64,000 bases of DNA from Parerythrobacter lacustris (GCF_024626475.1 NZ_JANKHH010000001.1:124001-188000), one strand, 5' to 3'; shown: positions 1 to 9,383, counted from the stretch's first letter. Notes: generated by a model not told the origin, from the letters alone. Translations and numbers: made by a program.

Positions 1-2
1 GC

Positions 3-89
3 GAACAGCACCAGAAGGTGATGCCGCTCGACGAGGCGATTGCGATGCTGGTCAAGGCTGCAACACCACCCGACCTGGCCAGCGACTGA
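3..89 (+). CDS. C-terminal 28 residues of an unidentified protein (partial)
   Basis: A frame open from the left edge runs to a TGA at 87-89 and ends in residues PDLASD. The visible tail is mostly helical-looking (LDEAIAMLVKA). The next gene starts 3 bases later on the same strand, so the two are probably cotranscribed. Too little is visible to name a family; the call as coding rests on the stop position and the tight spacing to the next start. Confidence 0.5.
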   Translation, partial: EQHQKVMPLDEAIAMLVKAATPPDLASD

Positions 90-92
90 GGG

Positions 93-842
93 GTGGAGCT
101 GCTCGCAGGCTTCACCGCACTCCAGATCGGAGTGGCGCTGGCCGCGACTTTCTTCGGTGCCTTCGTCCGCGGGCTTGCCGGGTTTGGGCTGGCCTTGGTG
201 CTGGTCCCGGTTCTGGCGCTGGCGATAGCGCCGCTCGAGGCGGTGCTGATCACCAATTGCCTCGCTCTTCTGATCGGGCTGAGCGAGATTGCGAAGCTCT
301 ATGCCGCCGCCGAACGTTCCGCGCTGACCATCGCCGGACTCGTCCTGTTGACGACGGCTCCGGGCATGGTGTTGCTCGCCTCAACTCCCCCTGATCTTGC
401 GCGATTGCTCATTGCGATGGTTGCGATATCGGCATTTGTCGCCATCCTCCTGCCGCAACGACCGGCCGGCCAGCCGACAGCAATCATCACGGGACTGGTC
501 GGCATTACGAGCGGGTTTCTGACGGGATTCGCCGGCATGCCCGGACCGCCCGTTGTGCCCTATTATGTCGGGCGAGCAATCCCGCGAGAGGTCGCCAAGG
601 CCTCGATGCTGCTGATTTTTACCATTGCATCGGTTACGGGTCTGGCCTCTGGTGCGGCGATCGGGCAGCTCGAAATGCGCTTGGTGGGGCTGGCTCTGCT
701 TCTCTTTCCCATCGTCCTGATTGGTAACCTCTTGGGGACGAAGGCGTTTGGTACGGTGTCCGAAGGATTGTGGCGCACTGTCGTCGCAGTCGTGCTCGGC
801 GCGACAGCGCTTGTGGCGCTGACACGGTTGGCACTTCCCTGA
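93..842 (+). CDS. TauE/SafE-family membrane permease
   Basis: A 249-residue hydrophobic protein with about seven or eight predicted membrane segments. The family moves sulfite, sulfoacetate or related small organic anions across the inner membrane. The N-terminal half contains the typical stretch FFGAFVRGLAGFGLAL, and a second glycine-rich repeat, SGFLTGFAGMPGPPVV, lies near the middle, reflecting the two-repeat architecture of the family. It starts with GTG, 3 bases after the previous stop, so it is likely the last gene of an operon entering from the left. Its stop lies 3 bases from the stop of the convergent DUF1223 gene. The substrate cannot be told from sequence. Confidence 0.85.
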   Translation: MELLAGFTALQIGVALAATFFGAFVRGLAGFGLALVLVPVLALAIAPLEAVLITNCLALLIGLSEIAKLYAAAERSALTIAGLVLLTTAPGMVLLASTPPDLARLLIAMVAISAFVAILLPQRPAGQPTAIITGLVGITSGFLTGFAGMPGPPVVPYYVGRAIPREVAKASMLLIFTIASVTGLASGAAIGQLEMRLVGLALLLFPIVLIGNLLGTKAFGTVSEGLWRTVVAVVLGATALVALTRLALP

Positions 843-845
843 CTT

Positions 846-1595
846 TCACAGGTATCGGGCAGCGCGGACCGTTCCTTCGGCGCGATCGCGCAGGATGACG
901 GCGTAACGGTCCGCGCCCTTCGTTTCGAGCTGGCCTTGCTCCACATGGAAGCTGCCATTCTTGCCCGGAACAAGCTTGGTTTCCGCCCTTACCACGTTGC
1001 TGTAGCCCACGTTCCGCCCGCCATTCTCCCCGCGCCCGATCGCCACGCTGACATGCGAGGTCAGGGCCACCAGACTCAGTTCGCCGCCATTCGAACCGCC
1101 GGTCGAGATCTCGAATCCCCCTTCCTTGCGCTTTGCCACTTTGAGCACCGCATGGGGTTTTGCCGCAGAATCGCGAACGAGGCTGCGCACCTCGCGCGCG
1201 CGCGAGCCGACCGTGCCCGCGCGGCCATCGATGACGATTTGCGGGGTATAGACACCCGCCCCGGGGATCCCGCGCGACGAATAGGAGCGCTGAAGCTGCG
1301 TGTTTGCTTCGCGCGCAAGCGTATCCTTCCAGCCGAGGCGATCCCAATATGTCACCGGCCGGGTGACAACGACCAGCGACGGATCCTGCGCGAGCTTCTC
1401 GGCCAGCGCGTCGGCCGGCGGGCAGGAGGAGCAGCCCTGGCTGGTGAACAGTTCGACCAGAACGGGAGAAGCGGAGGAAGACGCCAGCTTCAAGCTCGTC
1501 GCTCTGGGCGACGATCCAGAACTGAATGAATGGTTGAGGCCCCATACACCCGCAGCGGTAATGGCAATGGCAGCAATCAGTGCAGGCGTCTTCAT
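846..1595 (-). CDS. DUF1223 secreted thioredoxin-like protein
   Basis: A 249-residue protein with an N-terminal membrane or signal segment (residues 4-20, rich in A and I). It is followed by the DUF1223 core, whose hallmark is LVELFTSQGCSSCPPAD, placing a CxxC pair at C55 and C58 in a thioredoxin-like setting. Downstream motifs YWDRLGWKD and YTPQIVIDG are also typical. The family is periplasmic or secreted and of unknown function; a redox role is inferred only from the CxxC. The ATG at 1593-1595 was chosen because the signal segment begins there; the reading frame continues upstream but is arginine-rich and unlike protein. Confidence 0.85.
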   Translation of the reverse strand: MKTPALIAAIAITAAGVWGLNHSFSSGSSPRATSLKLASSSASPVLVELFTSQGCSSCPPADALAEKLAQDPSLVVVTRPVTYWDRLGWKDTLAREANTQLQRSYSSRGIPGAGVYTPQIVIDGRAGTVGSRAREVRSLVRDSAAKPHAVLKVAKRKEGGFEISTGGSNGGELSLVALTSHVSVAIGRGENGGRNVGYSNVVRAETKLVPGKNGSFHVEQGQLETKGADRYAVILRDRAEGTVRAARYL

Positions 1596-1668
1596 GGCGC
1601 GACTCCGAAGGGCTGGGGCCTCACCCCTTCGTTCGGTCGTACGCTGCGACTGGTTACATCGGGGAGCT

Positions 1669-1791
1669 TCAGAAGGGCCGGATCGTTCCCGCCAAGGCGA
1701 GGGCGAGTCCGCAACCCAGCACGAGCGCCGAACGCAGGACTTCGAGCGCTTGCGCTTCGTTGTTCCAAATCGATAGGGCAGTTCTGGCCAT
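1669..1791 (-). CDS. small single-span membrane protein, hypothetical
   Basis: A 40-residue frame with a short polar N-terminus (MARTALSIWNNEAQ) and one hydrophobic segment (ALVLGCGLALALAGTI) ending in RPF. It lies between agmatine deiminase and the DUF1223 gene on the same strand, 34 bases after the former, and fills an otherwise empty gap. The topology is what small membrane peptides look like, but no family is recognised and no clear ribosome binding site is seen. It could be a chance frame. Confidence 0.35.
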   Translation of the reverse strand: MARTALSIWNNEAQALEVLRSALVLGCGLALALAGTIRPF

Positions 1792-1825
1792 GGCGGCATT
1801 GTCACGCCCAGACGCTAACAATGGC

Positions 1826-2806
1826 TTAAGAAGCGATATCCAGCCTCGGCATCTGCTGGCTTGCACAATGAAAGCCGCCGCCACCGGCGAGCACCGCATC
1901 GGCAGGCAGGCCGATGGTCGCGCGATCGGGGAAAAGTCCGGCAATTGCGGCAACCCCGGCCGCATCGTGGACCGAGCCGAAGGTCGGCACCACCACGAGA
2001 TGGCTGGTGATGGCGAAATTGGCATAGCTGGCCGGTTCGATCAGGCCGCCCCGCGTCACCAGCCCGGGCGAGGGAATCTCCGCCAGCTCGACGCCGAATT
2101 CGAGCGCGCGCGCCTTCGCATCGGCGTAGATTGCGGCATTCGGATCGTCGGCGCCGGTCGCGCGCGGCAAGGCGAGGCGATTGGGGCCGACGAAGCGTGC
2201 GAGGTTGTCGACATGACCGTCGGTGTGGTCGTTGATCAAGCCGTCGCCAAGCCAGAACACGCGGTCGAAACCAAGATCGCGTTCGAGCCGCTTTTCGATC
2301 TCGGCCCGCGACAGTTCGGGGTTGCGATTGGGATTGAGCAGGCATTGCTCGGTCGTAACCACCAGCCCGGTACCGTCTCCGTCGATCGCTCCGCCTTCGA
2401 GAATCCAGTCGCTCTCGATGACGGGCAAGCTGGCATCGCGCGCCAGTTCGGCCCCGATGGTCTGGTCGCCCTCCATCAGATACTTTCCGCCCCAGCCATT
2501 GAAGCGGCAGCGCAGCGCGGTCCCGTCAATCCGCACCAGCGGCCCGGTGTCGCGCAGCCATACATCGCCATAGGCACGTCGTTCGATACCTACCGCAGCC
2601 GTGCACAGCGCCCGCGCGCGCGCTTCGTTCGCCGCATTGCGAACCAGCAGGCGAACCTCCTGCCCGCTTTCGGCAACCGCATTGGCGAACGCCGCCATCT
2701 GCTCCTGCGCCTGGACAAGATAGCCCGGCCATTCGTCGGCATCGTGCGGGAAACCGATCCACAACCAGTCCTGCTTCGCCCATTCGGACGGCATGAGGGT
2801 GCTCAC
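1826..2806 (-). CDS. aguA: agmatine deiminase (agmatine iminohydrolase)
   Basis: A 326-residue member of the guanidino-modifying (porphyromonas-type peptidylarginine deiminase) family. It converts agmatine to N-carbamoylputrescine and ammonia, a step from arginine toward putrescine. Characteristic motifs are present in order: RDTGP, FNGWGGKY, HTDGHVDN and the catalytic GGGGFHCASQQMP near the C-terminus with nucleophile C314. The start is read as GTG at 2804-2806 because a GGTGGAG ribosome site lies about 9 bases upstream; an internal ATG four codons later (MPSEWAKQDW) is the alternative. It begins 26 bases after the stop of the M28 peptidase gene, suggesting an operon. Confidence 0.9.
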   Translation of the reverse strand: MSTLMPSEWAKQDWLWIGFPHDADEWPGYLVQAQEQMAAFANAVAESGQEVRLLVRNAANEARARALCTAAVGIERRAYGDVWLRDTGPLVRIDGTALRCRFNGWGGKYLMEGDQTIGAELARDASLPVIESDWILEGGAIDGDGTGLVVTTEQCLLNPNRNPELSRAEIEKRLERDLGFDRVFWLGDGLINDHTDGHVDNLARFVGPNRLALPRATGADDPNAAIYADAKARALEFGVELAEIPSPGLVTRGGLIEPASYANFAITSHLVVVPTFGSVHDAAGVAAIAGLFPDRATIGLPADAVLAGGGGFHCASQQMPRLDIAS

Positions 2807-2832
2807 GCTGCGATGCTCCACCGACCTTGGCT

Positions 2833-4503
2833 TCAGCAACCCTTGGCGGACGCCGCGCAGCTGGCGTCGCGCGCGGCCTTGAACTCGTCGCCTTCGACCC
2901 AGTTCGGCCATTCGTCGCTCATCGCGAGCATACGCCCGAGGCGGTAGTAGAGCTGGAGATCGGCCATCACGCCGTTCCAGTGCCAGGCCTCACGGTAGGC
3001 GTCGCTCGGCTGGTGGTAGTCTTTCTCCGTATACTCCTTGGCGAAGGCCGCGCCCGCTGCCTTGCCGCCGTCGATCAGGTCTTCGCCCCCGTCGATATAG
3101 AGCATCGGCACGCCGCGCTTGGCGAAGGAGAAGTGGTCCGAGCGGTAATAATAGCCCTTCTCCGGAGTCGGTTCGGGGGTTGCCGTGCGGCCCAGTGCCA
3201 CGAGTGCCCGGTCGAGATAGCCATCGAGCATGCTTTTGCCGCCGCCGACGACGGTCACGTCCTTGGCGGGGCCTGCCATCGACAATGCATCCATGTTGAC
3301 CCCGCCCACCGTCTGGTCGAGCGGGAAGACGGGATTGGCGGCATAATAGGCCGAGCCGAGCAAGCCCGATTCTTCCGCCGTGACCGCGAGAAAAACCAGC
3401 GACCGCGCAGGCGCGCCAGCCTTCGCATGCGCCTCACCCAGCGCGACCAGCGCAGCGGTACCGGTGGCGTTGTCGATCGCGCCGTTGCAGATGTCGTCGC
3501 CTGCAGCATTCGCGCCGCAGCGGCCGAGATGGTCCCAATGCGCGGTGTAGAGCACATATTCGTCGGGCCGCTCGCTGCCGGGTAGCATGGCGATGACGTT
3601 TTGCGACTGAAACTTGCGCACGGCGTTGTCGAAGCTGGTGGACAGCTTGAGACCGAGCGGAACCGCCTTGAATCCCTTTCGCTTGGCGGCCGCCGAAAGC
3701 GCGCCGAGGTCCTGCCCTGCGCTCGCCAGGATTTTCTCGGCGACCGGCTTCTGTACCCAGCCGTTCATCGCGGTCTGGATGGCCCCGCCGTCGGCGCTCT
3801 GGGCATAGGCCTGCGGCCCGGTCCAGCTCGATTCGACCACGTTCCAGCCATAGGCCGCGGGGAATTCGTCGTGCACGATGATCGCCGCGGTCGCGCCTTG
3901 GCGCGCGGCTTCCTCGAACTTGTAGGTCCAACGCCCGTAGAACGTCATCGCGCGCCCGTTGAATTCGCCTTCCAAGCCCTGCGTCTCGTAATCCGGATCG
4001 TTGACTAGGATGACCGCCGTCTTCCCCTTCATGTCGATGCCGGCATAGTCGTTCCAGCCCTTCTCGGGCGCGTTGATGCCATAGCCGACGAACACGAGCT
4101 CGCTGTCCTCGATTCGGGTTTTGGCGGCTTCGCGATAGCTGACCCCGACCCAGTCGCTGCCGTCCTTGAAGCTCAACGCCTGTTGGCCGCCGGTGATCGT
4201 GAGCGGGGCAAAGTTGCTTCCGGTAATCTCGACCAGCGGCACTTCCTGCACCCAATGGCCCTTGTTGCCGGGCTGGAGACCAGCCTGCCTGAACTGCTCG
4301 ATCAGGTAGCTGACGGTCTTTTCTTCGCCCACCGTCCCGACGCCGCGCCCCTCGAATTCGTCCGACGCGAGCGATTTGACCGCAGTCTGCATCGTCTTGA
4401 GCGAGATATCGCCTGCACCGACTTCGGAGGGTCCGGGCGCGGAAACTGTGGTGCATGCGGCGAGCGCGATGGCGGCACCGGCGACGAAAAATGTGCGGAT
4501 CAT
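2833..4503 (-). CDS. M28-family zinc aminopeptidase, lipoprotein
   Basis: A 556-residue exported peptidase. The N-terminus MIRTFFVAGAAIALAAC is a lipoprotein signal with the modified cysteine at C17, so it is probably anchored in the envelope. A protease-associated (PA) insert precedes the M28 catalytic core. The five metal ligands of the family are visible: HWDHLG, the D of DNATGTAAL, the catalytic EESGLLGS, the D of VNMDALS and the H of YYRSDHFSFA. It likely trims peptides outside the cytoplasm. The ATG at 4501-4503 is chosen because the signal peptide starts there. It is divergent from glnE, with 118 bases between, and is followed by aguA. Confidence 0.92.
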   Translation of the reverse strand: MIRTFFVAGAAIALAACTTVSAPGPSEVGAGDISLKTMQTAVKSLASDEFEGRGVGTVGEEKTVSYLIEQFRQAGLQPGNKGHWVQEVPLVEITGSNFAPLTITGGQQALSFKDGSDWVGVSYREAAKTRIEDSELVFVGYGINAPEKGWNDYAGIDMKGKTAVILVNDPDYETQGLEGEFNGRAMTFYGRWTYKFEEAARQGATAAIIVHDEFPAAYGWNVVESSWTGPQAYAQSADGGAIQTAMNGWVQKPVAEKILASAGQDLGALSAAAKRKGFKAVPLGLKLSTSFDNAVRKFQSQNVIAMLPGSERPDEYVLYTAHWDHLGRCGANAAGDDICNGAIDNATGTAALVALGEAHAKAGAPARSLVFLAVTAEESGLLGSAYYAANPVFPLDQTVGGVNMDALSMAGPAKDVTVVGGGKSMLDGYLDRALVALGRTATPEPTPEKGYYYRSDHFSFAKRGVPMLYIDGGEDLIDGGKAAGAAFAKEYTEKDYHQPSDAYREAWHWNGVMADLQLYYRLGRMLAMSDEWPNWVEGDEFKAARDASCAASAKGC

Positions 4504-4621
4504 GGGGATGGCCTCTCGCCAATTGTTCAGAACTTCTCGATTGGCCTTCCATTGCAAAGCGATAGACCTCCCGCAAGCGCAATGCTTGCGCGCGGCGATG
4601 CGGGCAGGCACTGCAGGCGGG

Positions 4622-7312
4622 ATGGAAGCGAACTGGCAGGATGCCCTGGCACGCGCGCGGCAATTCTCGCCGTTCCTTGCCCGTGCGCTCGAGCGCCAGC
4701 CCGATCTGGCGCAGCTGCTCGGACGGGGCGAGGGAGAGGCTGCACTGTCTTTCGCCCGGTCGCGCGGCGGGGAGACGGGCGATACCGCAGTCGCCCTGCG
4801 ACGCGAAAAGCTGGCGCTTTCGACGGCGCTGGCGGTAGGCGATCTCGCCGGGGCATTTCCGGTCGGCCGGGTCATTGCAGAACTGTCCGATTTTGCCGAC
4901 CGCGCGCTCGACACTGCGATCCGCGCTGTGATCGGCCGGCGGGTAGAGGGGGCCGGGCCGGACGGCTTCATCGCCCTCGCACTGGGCAAGCACGGTGCCC
5001 GCGAGCTCAATTACAGCTCGGATATCGACCCGATCCTGCTGTTCGATCCCGAAACACTTGCGCGGCGCGAGCGCGACGATCCGGGGGAGGCGGCGCAGCG
5101 CTATGCCCGCGAGATCGTGCAGATGCTGTCGGAAATTACCCCCGAAGGCTATGTGTTCCGCGTCGACCTGCGGTTGCGACCGGCGAGCGAGGTCAGCCCG
5201 CTCGCGGTTCCGCTCAACGCCGCCCTGACCCATTACGAATCGAGCGCGCTCACCTGGGAGCGAGCGGCCTATATTCGCGCGCGCGCCTGCGCGGGCGATA
5301 TCGCGGGGGGGAAGGATTTTCTCGGCGCGATCCGGCCCTTCGTCTGGCGGCGCAGTCTCGATTTCGGGGCGATCCAGGAGATTGAGCGGCTCACCGAGCG
5401 CATCCGCGCGAACTACGACGGTCCGCGCGAGCCCGGCCCCGGGTTCAACCTCAAGCAGGGTCGCGGCGGCATCCGCGAGGTCGAGTTCTTCGCCCAGACC
5501 CACCAGCTGATCCACGGCGGGCGCGATGTATCCTTGCGGCAGCGCGGGACACGCGCGGCGCTCGACGCGCTGGCCGATGCGGGTATCGTCGCCGCGGATG
5601 ACGCGCTGGCGCTGGGCGATTGCTACGACGGGCTCCGCAGCATCGAACACCGGCTGCAGATGGTCGAAGATCGCCAGACCCATTCGATACCTTCGGGCGA
5701 TGCGCTCGATCAGGTGGCCCGCCTTACCGGCTTCGCCGATGCGCCGGCATTCCTTGCCTATTGCCGCGCGCTGACCGACCCGGTGGCGGAGCGGTTCGAC
5801 CGGTTGATCGATGTCGAGCGCGCGGCCAGCGGTAGGGGCGCTTCAAGCTTGTCCGACGAACTTGGCCAGTTGGGATTCGCCGATCCAGTGGCCACCGCCG
5901 AGCGGGTGCGCGGCTGGAGCGATGGCCGCTATCGCACGCTGCGCAGCTCGGCAGCGTTATCAGCATTCGAGGCGATCCGGCCCGCCTTGCTCGAATCGCT
6001 GGCCGAAGCGCCCGACCCGGAGCGCGCGCTCGTCAGGTGGGAGCAACTGCTCGAATCCGCTGCCAGCGCGGTCAATCTGTTCCGCCTGATCGAGGCGCGT
6101 CCCGGCCTGCTCGAACTGCTGGTCAAGATCCTGACCCTCGCCAACCCGCTGGCGGACGCGCTCGGGCGACGGCCCGAACTGCTCGATACCCTGATCGACC
6201 GCAGCGCGCTCGAACTGCCGGGCGATGTGGCCGCATTGATTGCGACGATGGATGCTCACGGAGCGGAGGCGGATTATGAGCAAAAGCTCGACCGGTTGCG
6301 GATCGTCACCGGAGAGACACGCTTTTCGCTGGGTGTGCAGCTGATCACCGGTGCGCAGGACCCGCTCGATGTGGCAGCGGCCCTAGCACGGCTTGCCGAG
6401 GCCGGGCTGCAATTCGCCGTGGACGCAGCCGAAGCCGAGTTCGCCCGGGTCCACGGGCGGTTTGCCGACAAGCGCATGGCGATCATCGGCCTCGGGCGGC
6501 TTGGCGGCGGGGCGCTGACCCATGCGTCCGATCTCGATATCGTCTATCTGTTCAGCGGCGATTTCGACGGCGAGAGCGATGGCGCGCGCCCGATCGGCCC
6601 GACGCTCTATTTCAACCGGCTGGCCCAGAGGGTCAGCGCGGCACTCAGCGTGCCGACCGCCGAAGGGGCGCTGTACGAGGTCGACACCCGGCTGCGGCCG
6701 CAAGGCGCGCAAGGGCCGCTCGCGGTCAACTTCGACAGCTTCGAACGCTACCAGCGCGAAGATGCATGGACCTGGGAGCATATGGCGCTCACCCGCGCCC
6801 GGGTGGTGGGCGGCAGCGCCGGCGAGCGAAAAGAGCTCGCCGGCATCATCGCGCGGATCCTCGCATCGCCGCGCGATGACACAAAGCTGCGCGAGGATGT
6901 GCTGGCGATGCGTGCGGAGATGGCCGGTCACAAGCCCCCGCGCGGCCCGCTCGACATAAAGCTGCTGCGCGGCGGGCTGGTCGATATCGAATTCATAGTA
7001 CATTACCTGCAATTGCGCGAAGGCGATGCGCTGCATCCCCATCTCGGCACTGCGATTGCGCGGCTCGCAGAGCTGGGGCTGGTCGGGCCCGAGCTGCTGG
7101 AGGCCTACGAGCTGCAGGCGCGCACACTCGTTTCCGCCCGGCTTCTCGCCGGGGATTTGCAACCGCCGCATCCCGGCGCCGCCGAAACCCTTGCGCGGAT
7201 TTGCGGATGCACCGACAGTGCCGGGCACATGAGCGGTCTGGAAACGGCGCGCCTCTGCGTCGCGGAGCAATGGAACCGCACCTTCGAACAGGAACTGGAG
7301 ATCGATCGATGA
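4622..7312 (+). CDS. glnE: bifunctional glutamine synthetase adenylyltransferase / deadenylase
   Basis: About 896 residues, the usual size for alphaproteobacterial GlnE (E. coli 946). It adds AMP to, and removes it from, a tyrosine on glutamine synthetase, in response to PII. Two nucleotidyltransferase domains are visible: an N-terminal one with ALGKHGARELNYSSDIDPI, and a C-terminal one with GLGRLGGGALTHASDLDIVY. Both carry the G-G/N-S-D-D pattern. VDLRLRP and VDTRLRPQG mark the matching downstream blocks. The ATG at 4622 precedes MEANWQDAL; an ATG at 4598 is also possible. The stop overlaps the start of the peroxiredoxin gene (ATGA). It fits with gltBD elsewhere in the window. Confidence 0.95.
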   Translation: MEANWQDALARARQFSPFLARALERQPDLAQLLGRGEGEAALSFARSRGGETGDTAVALRREKLALSTALAVGDLAGAFPVGRVIAELSDFADRALDTAIRAVIGRRVEGAGPDGFIALALGKHGARELNYSSDIDPILLFDPETLARRERDDPGEAAQRYAREIVQMLSEITPEGYVFRVDLRLRPASEVSPLAVPLNAALTHYESSALTWERAAYIRARACAGDIAGGKDFLGAIRPFVWRRSLDFGAIQEIERLTERIRANYDGPREPGPGFNLKQGRGGIREVEFFAQTHQLIHGGRDVSLRQRGTRAALDALADAGIVAADDALALGDCYDGLRSIEHRLQMVEDRQTHSIPSGDALDQVARLTGFADAPAFLAYCRALTDPVAERFDRLIDVERAASGRGASSLSDELGQLGFADPVATAERVRGWSDGRYRTLRSSAALSAFEAIRPALLESLAEAPDPERALVRWEQLLESAASAVNLFRLIEARPGLLELLVKILTLANPLADALGRRPELLDTLIDRSALELPGDVAALIATMDAHGAEADYEQKLDRLRIVTGETRFSLGVQLITGAQDPLDVAAALARLAEAGLQFAVDAAEAEFARVHGRFADKRMAIIGLGRLGGGALTHASDLDIVYLFSGDFDGESDGARPIGPTLYFNRLAQRVSAALSVPTAEGALYEVDTRLRPQGAQGPLAVNFDSFERYQREDAWTWEHMALTRARVVGGSAGERKELAGIIARILASPRDDTKLREDVLAMRAEMAGHKPPRGPLDIKLLRGGLVDIEFIVHYLQLREGDALHPHLGTAIARLAELGLVGPELLEAYELQARTLVSARLLAGDLQPPHPGAAETLARICGCTDSAGHMSGLETARLCVAEQWNRTFEQELEIDR

Positions 7313-7782
7313 GCGCTTTCACCCCCGCAGGCGGCCCGATGCCCGACATCGCAATGGAAACCTCCGACGGTGGCACCGTGCGGCCATCGGACTTCAGGGG
7401 GCGCAAGCTGGCGGTGTTCTTCTACCCCAAGGACGATACCCCGGGCTGCACCAGCGAAGCGAAGGACTTCTCTGCGCTGATGGGTGCTTTCGAGCAGGCC
7501 GGGTGTGCCGTGCTCGGGGTGAGCAAGGATCCGCCCACGAAGCATCGCAAGTTCATCGACAAGCACGGCCTCACGGTCCAGCTCGCGACCGACGCGGAAG
7601 AGGGCGGGCTGTCCGACGCGCTCAGCATCTGGGCTGAAAAGTCGATGTACGGCAGGACCTACATGGGCATGGTGCGCTCGACCTATTTGCTCGATGTCGA
7701 GGGCAATATCGCGCAGGCGTGGCACAAGGTGAAGGTCAAGGGCCATGCGGAGGAAGTGCTCGCGGCGGCGCAGGCACTTTGA
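7309..7782 (+). CDS. bcp: peroxiredoxin, Bcp/PrxQ type
   Basis: A 157-residue thiol peroxidase that reduces hydroperoxides. The peroxidatic site is FYPKDDTPGCTSEAKDF with C47. The resolving cysteine found five residues later in E. coli Bcp is absent here (the position is an alanine in CTSEA), but another cysteine, C66 in AGCAVLG, could resolve the disulfide or the enzyme may be 1-Cys. The ATG overlaps the glnE stop and the stop overlaps a TTG start of the next gene, so the three are translated as a chain. Confidence 0.93.
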   Translation: MSAFTPAGGPMPDIAMETSDGGTVRPSDFRGRKLAVFFYPKDDTPGCTSEAKDFSALMGAFEQAGCAVLGVSKDPPTKHRKFIDKHGLTVQLATDAEEGGLSDALSIWAEKSMYGRTYMGMVRSTYLLDVEGNIAQAWHKVKVKGHAEEVLAAAQAL

Positions 7783-8582
7783 GTAAAGGGCCGCCGACCA
7801 TTGCCCGGGCCATCAGGTCGGCGCTGCTCACGTCTGGCCCGGCTGCCAAGGTGTTCGCCGCCCGGTATGTCGCGCGCGAGTGGCGGCTCGGACGGCTTGA
7901 GTTCGCTTTCGACGTACCGATGCCCGACCGGCCGGCACGTCCCGAGCGACCCGAGCTGCTCGCGCCGCGCAAGATGCCCCGGCGCAGCAAGGCCGGGTCG
8001 CAGGGCAGCCGCATCGCCTTGTGGCATGCACTGGCGCATATCGAATTCGTCGCGATCGACCTGGCGCTCGATATCGTCGGGCGGTTCGGAGCTGGGATGA
8101 AGCGCGATTTCGCCGACGACTTCCTGTCGGTCGCAGCAGACGAGGCGATGCATTTCGCCTTGCTCGACCGCAAGCTGCGTTCGCTCGGCAGCCAGTATGG
8201 CGCACTTCCGGCGCACGGCGGCTTGTGGCAGGCGGCCGAAGAGATCAGCCACGATGTCGCGGCGCGCCTCGCAATCGTTCCGATGGTACTCGAGGCGCGC
8301 GGTCTCGATGTCACGCCGCAAACGATTGAGTGGGTAAAATCGCAGGGCGACTGCAATGGCGCTCGAATCCTGGAAAGAATCCTTGACGACGAGATTCGCC
8401 ACGTCGGTTTCGGCACCAAGCACTTTATCGGTCATTGCGAGGCTGCAGGAATCACGCCACAAAACCTATGGCAATGCCTTGTGAAAAAGCACTTTCGCGG
8501 AGCCATTAAGCCGCCGTTCAACGACTCAGCGCGGTTCGCAGGCGGTCTGTCGCTAGACTTCTACCAAAGCCTTGCGTCCTGA
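7779..8582 (+). CDS. DUF455 ferritin-like domain protein
   Basis: About 267 residues. Motifs AHIEFVAIDLALD, DEAMHFALLD and DDEIRHVGFG give the repeated E...ExxH-type metal-binding pattern of the ferritin-like DUF455 family, which suggests a di-iron centre. The substrate is unknown. The start is read as TTG at 7779-7781, overlapping the peroxiredoxin stop (TTGA), since the first conserved residues (PPTIARAIRSALLTSGP) follow it. The in-frame ATG at 7719 lies deep in the upstream gene. No strong ribosome site is visible, which is compatible with translational coupling. Confidence 0.8.
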   Translation: MSKGPPTIARAIRSALLTSGPAAKVFAARYVAREWRLGRLEFAFDVPMPDRPARPERPELLAPRKMPRRSKAGSQGSRIALWHALAHIEFVAIDLALDIVGRFGAGMKRDFADDFLSVAADEAMHFALLDRKLRSLGSQYGALPAHGGLWQAAEEISHDVAARLAIVPMVLEARGLDVTPQTIEWVKSQGDCNGARILERILDDEIRHVGFGTKHFIGHCEAAGITPQNLWQCLVKKHFRGAIKPPFNDSARFAGGLSLDFYQSLAS

Positions 8583-8603
8583 AATTCTGGCGTCAAACCC
8601 ACA

Positions 8604-9383
8604 ATGCACAAGGTCATGCGGGGTTCCATGGCCGAACGAATTGCCACCGCCAAGCTCCTCCAAGGGGCGGAAAACAAGGACGGGTCATTGGTCGCTTTTA
8701 CGATTTCGCGTGCCACGAAATACCTCGGCATCGCGCTTGCAGGCTTCGCATCGCTGGCGGCATCGCCTGCTCTTGCAAACACCAGCGCAGCCAGCGCGGC
8801 CGACGTTACCGCTCCGGTCAAGGAAGTCGGAACCACCGGGATCGCCGATGGTGACGAGGACTTCACGGAACTCTTCGCGCAGTGGGAATCGCTCGACGGC
8901 ACACCGCAGCGCCGCACCGTCACCGCTCCTGCTGCTGTTTCTATCCCGTCACGTATGCCGCTCGATCGCGCAACGTTGACCAGCGACTACGGGATGCGAA
9001 CCCATCCGGTTCTGGGTGGTCGCCGTTCGCACAAGGGCATCGATCTCGCCGCTCCGACCGGCACCCCGGTCTATGCCACCGCCGACGGCGTGGTCAGCCG
9101 CGCCGAGCGCTTCAGCAGCTACGGCCTCTACATTTCGGTCGAGCATGGCGGTAACTTGCAGACCCGTTTCGCTCATCTGTCGCGCCTCAATGTTTCCGAA
9201 GGTCAGCAGGTCAAGAAGGGCGAACTGATCGGCTTCGTCGGTTCGACCGGGCGGTCGACCGGCCCGCATCTGCATTACGAAGTCCGGGTGAATGGCGAGG
9301 CGGTCAATCCGGTGCCTTACATGAAGGACAACGATCCCCAGCTCGCTCTCGAGCGCGGTGAAGGCGGTCAGGGCGGCGAGTAA
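8604..9383 (+). CDS. M23-family (LytM) metallopeptidase
   Basis: A 259-residue exported protein. After about 35 residues a hydrophobic stretch ending SPALANTSA looks like a membrane or signal segment with an AxA-like cleavage site. The C-terminal half is an M23 peptidase: LTSDYGMRTHPVLG, then HKGIDLAAPTGTPV with zinc ligands H143 and D147, and GPHLHYEVRVNG with H222 and H224. Members cut peptidoglycan cross-links or activate amidases. The long N-terminus before the signal segment is odd; ATG codons at 8616 and 8628 are alternative starts. It is closed by a strong terminator at 9422. Confidence 0.92.
   Translation: MHKVMRGSMAERIATAKLLQGAENKDGSLVAFTISRATKYLGIALAGFASLAASPALANTSAASAADVTAPVKEVGTTGIADGDEDFTELFAQWESLDGTPQRRTVTAPAAVSIPSRMPLDRATLTSDYGMRTHPVLGGRRSHKGIDLAAPTGTPVYATADGVVSRAERFSSYGLYISVEHGGNLQTRFAHLSRLNVSEGQQVKKGELIGFVGSTGRSTGPHLHYEVRVNGEAVNPVPYMKDNDPQLALERGEGGQGGE

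Noticed and set aside
1580-2947. A 455-codon plus-strand frame opposite agmatine deiminase
   Set aside because: The minus strand carries complete agmatine deiminase motifs, including the catalytic cysteine; the plus frame has biased composition and no recognisable domain.
2833-5010. N-terminal extension of the M28 peptidase across the glnE start
   Set aside because: The lipoprotein signal begins at the ATG at 4503 and the upstream codons show no protein-like pattern and overlap glnE.
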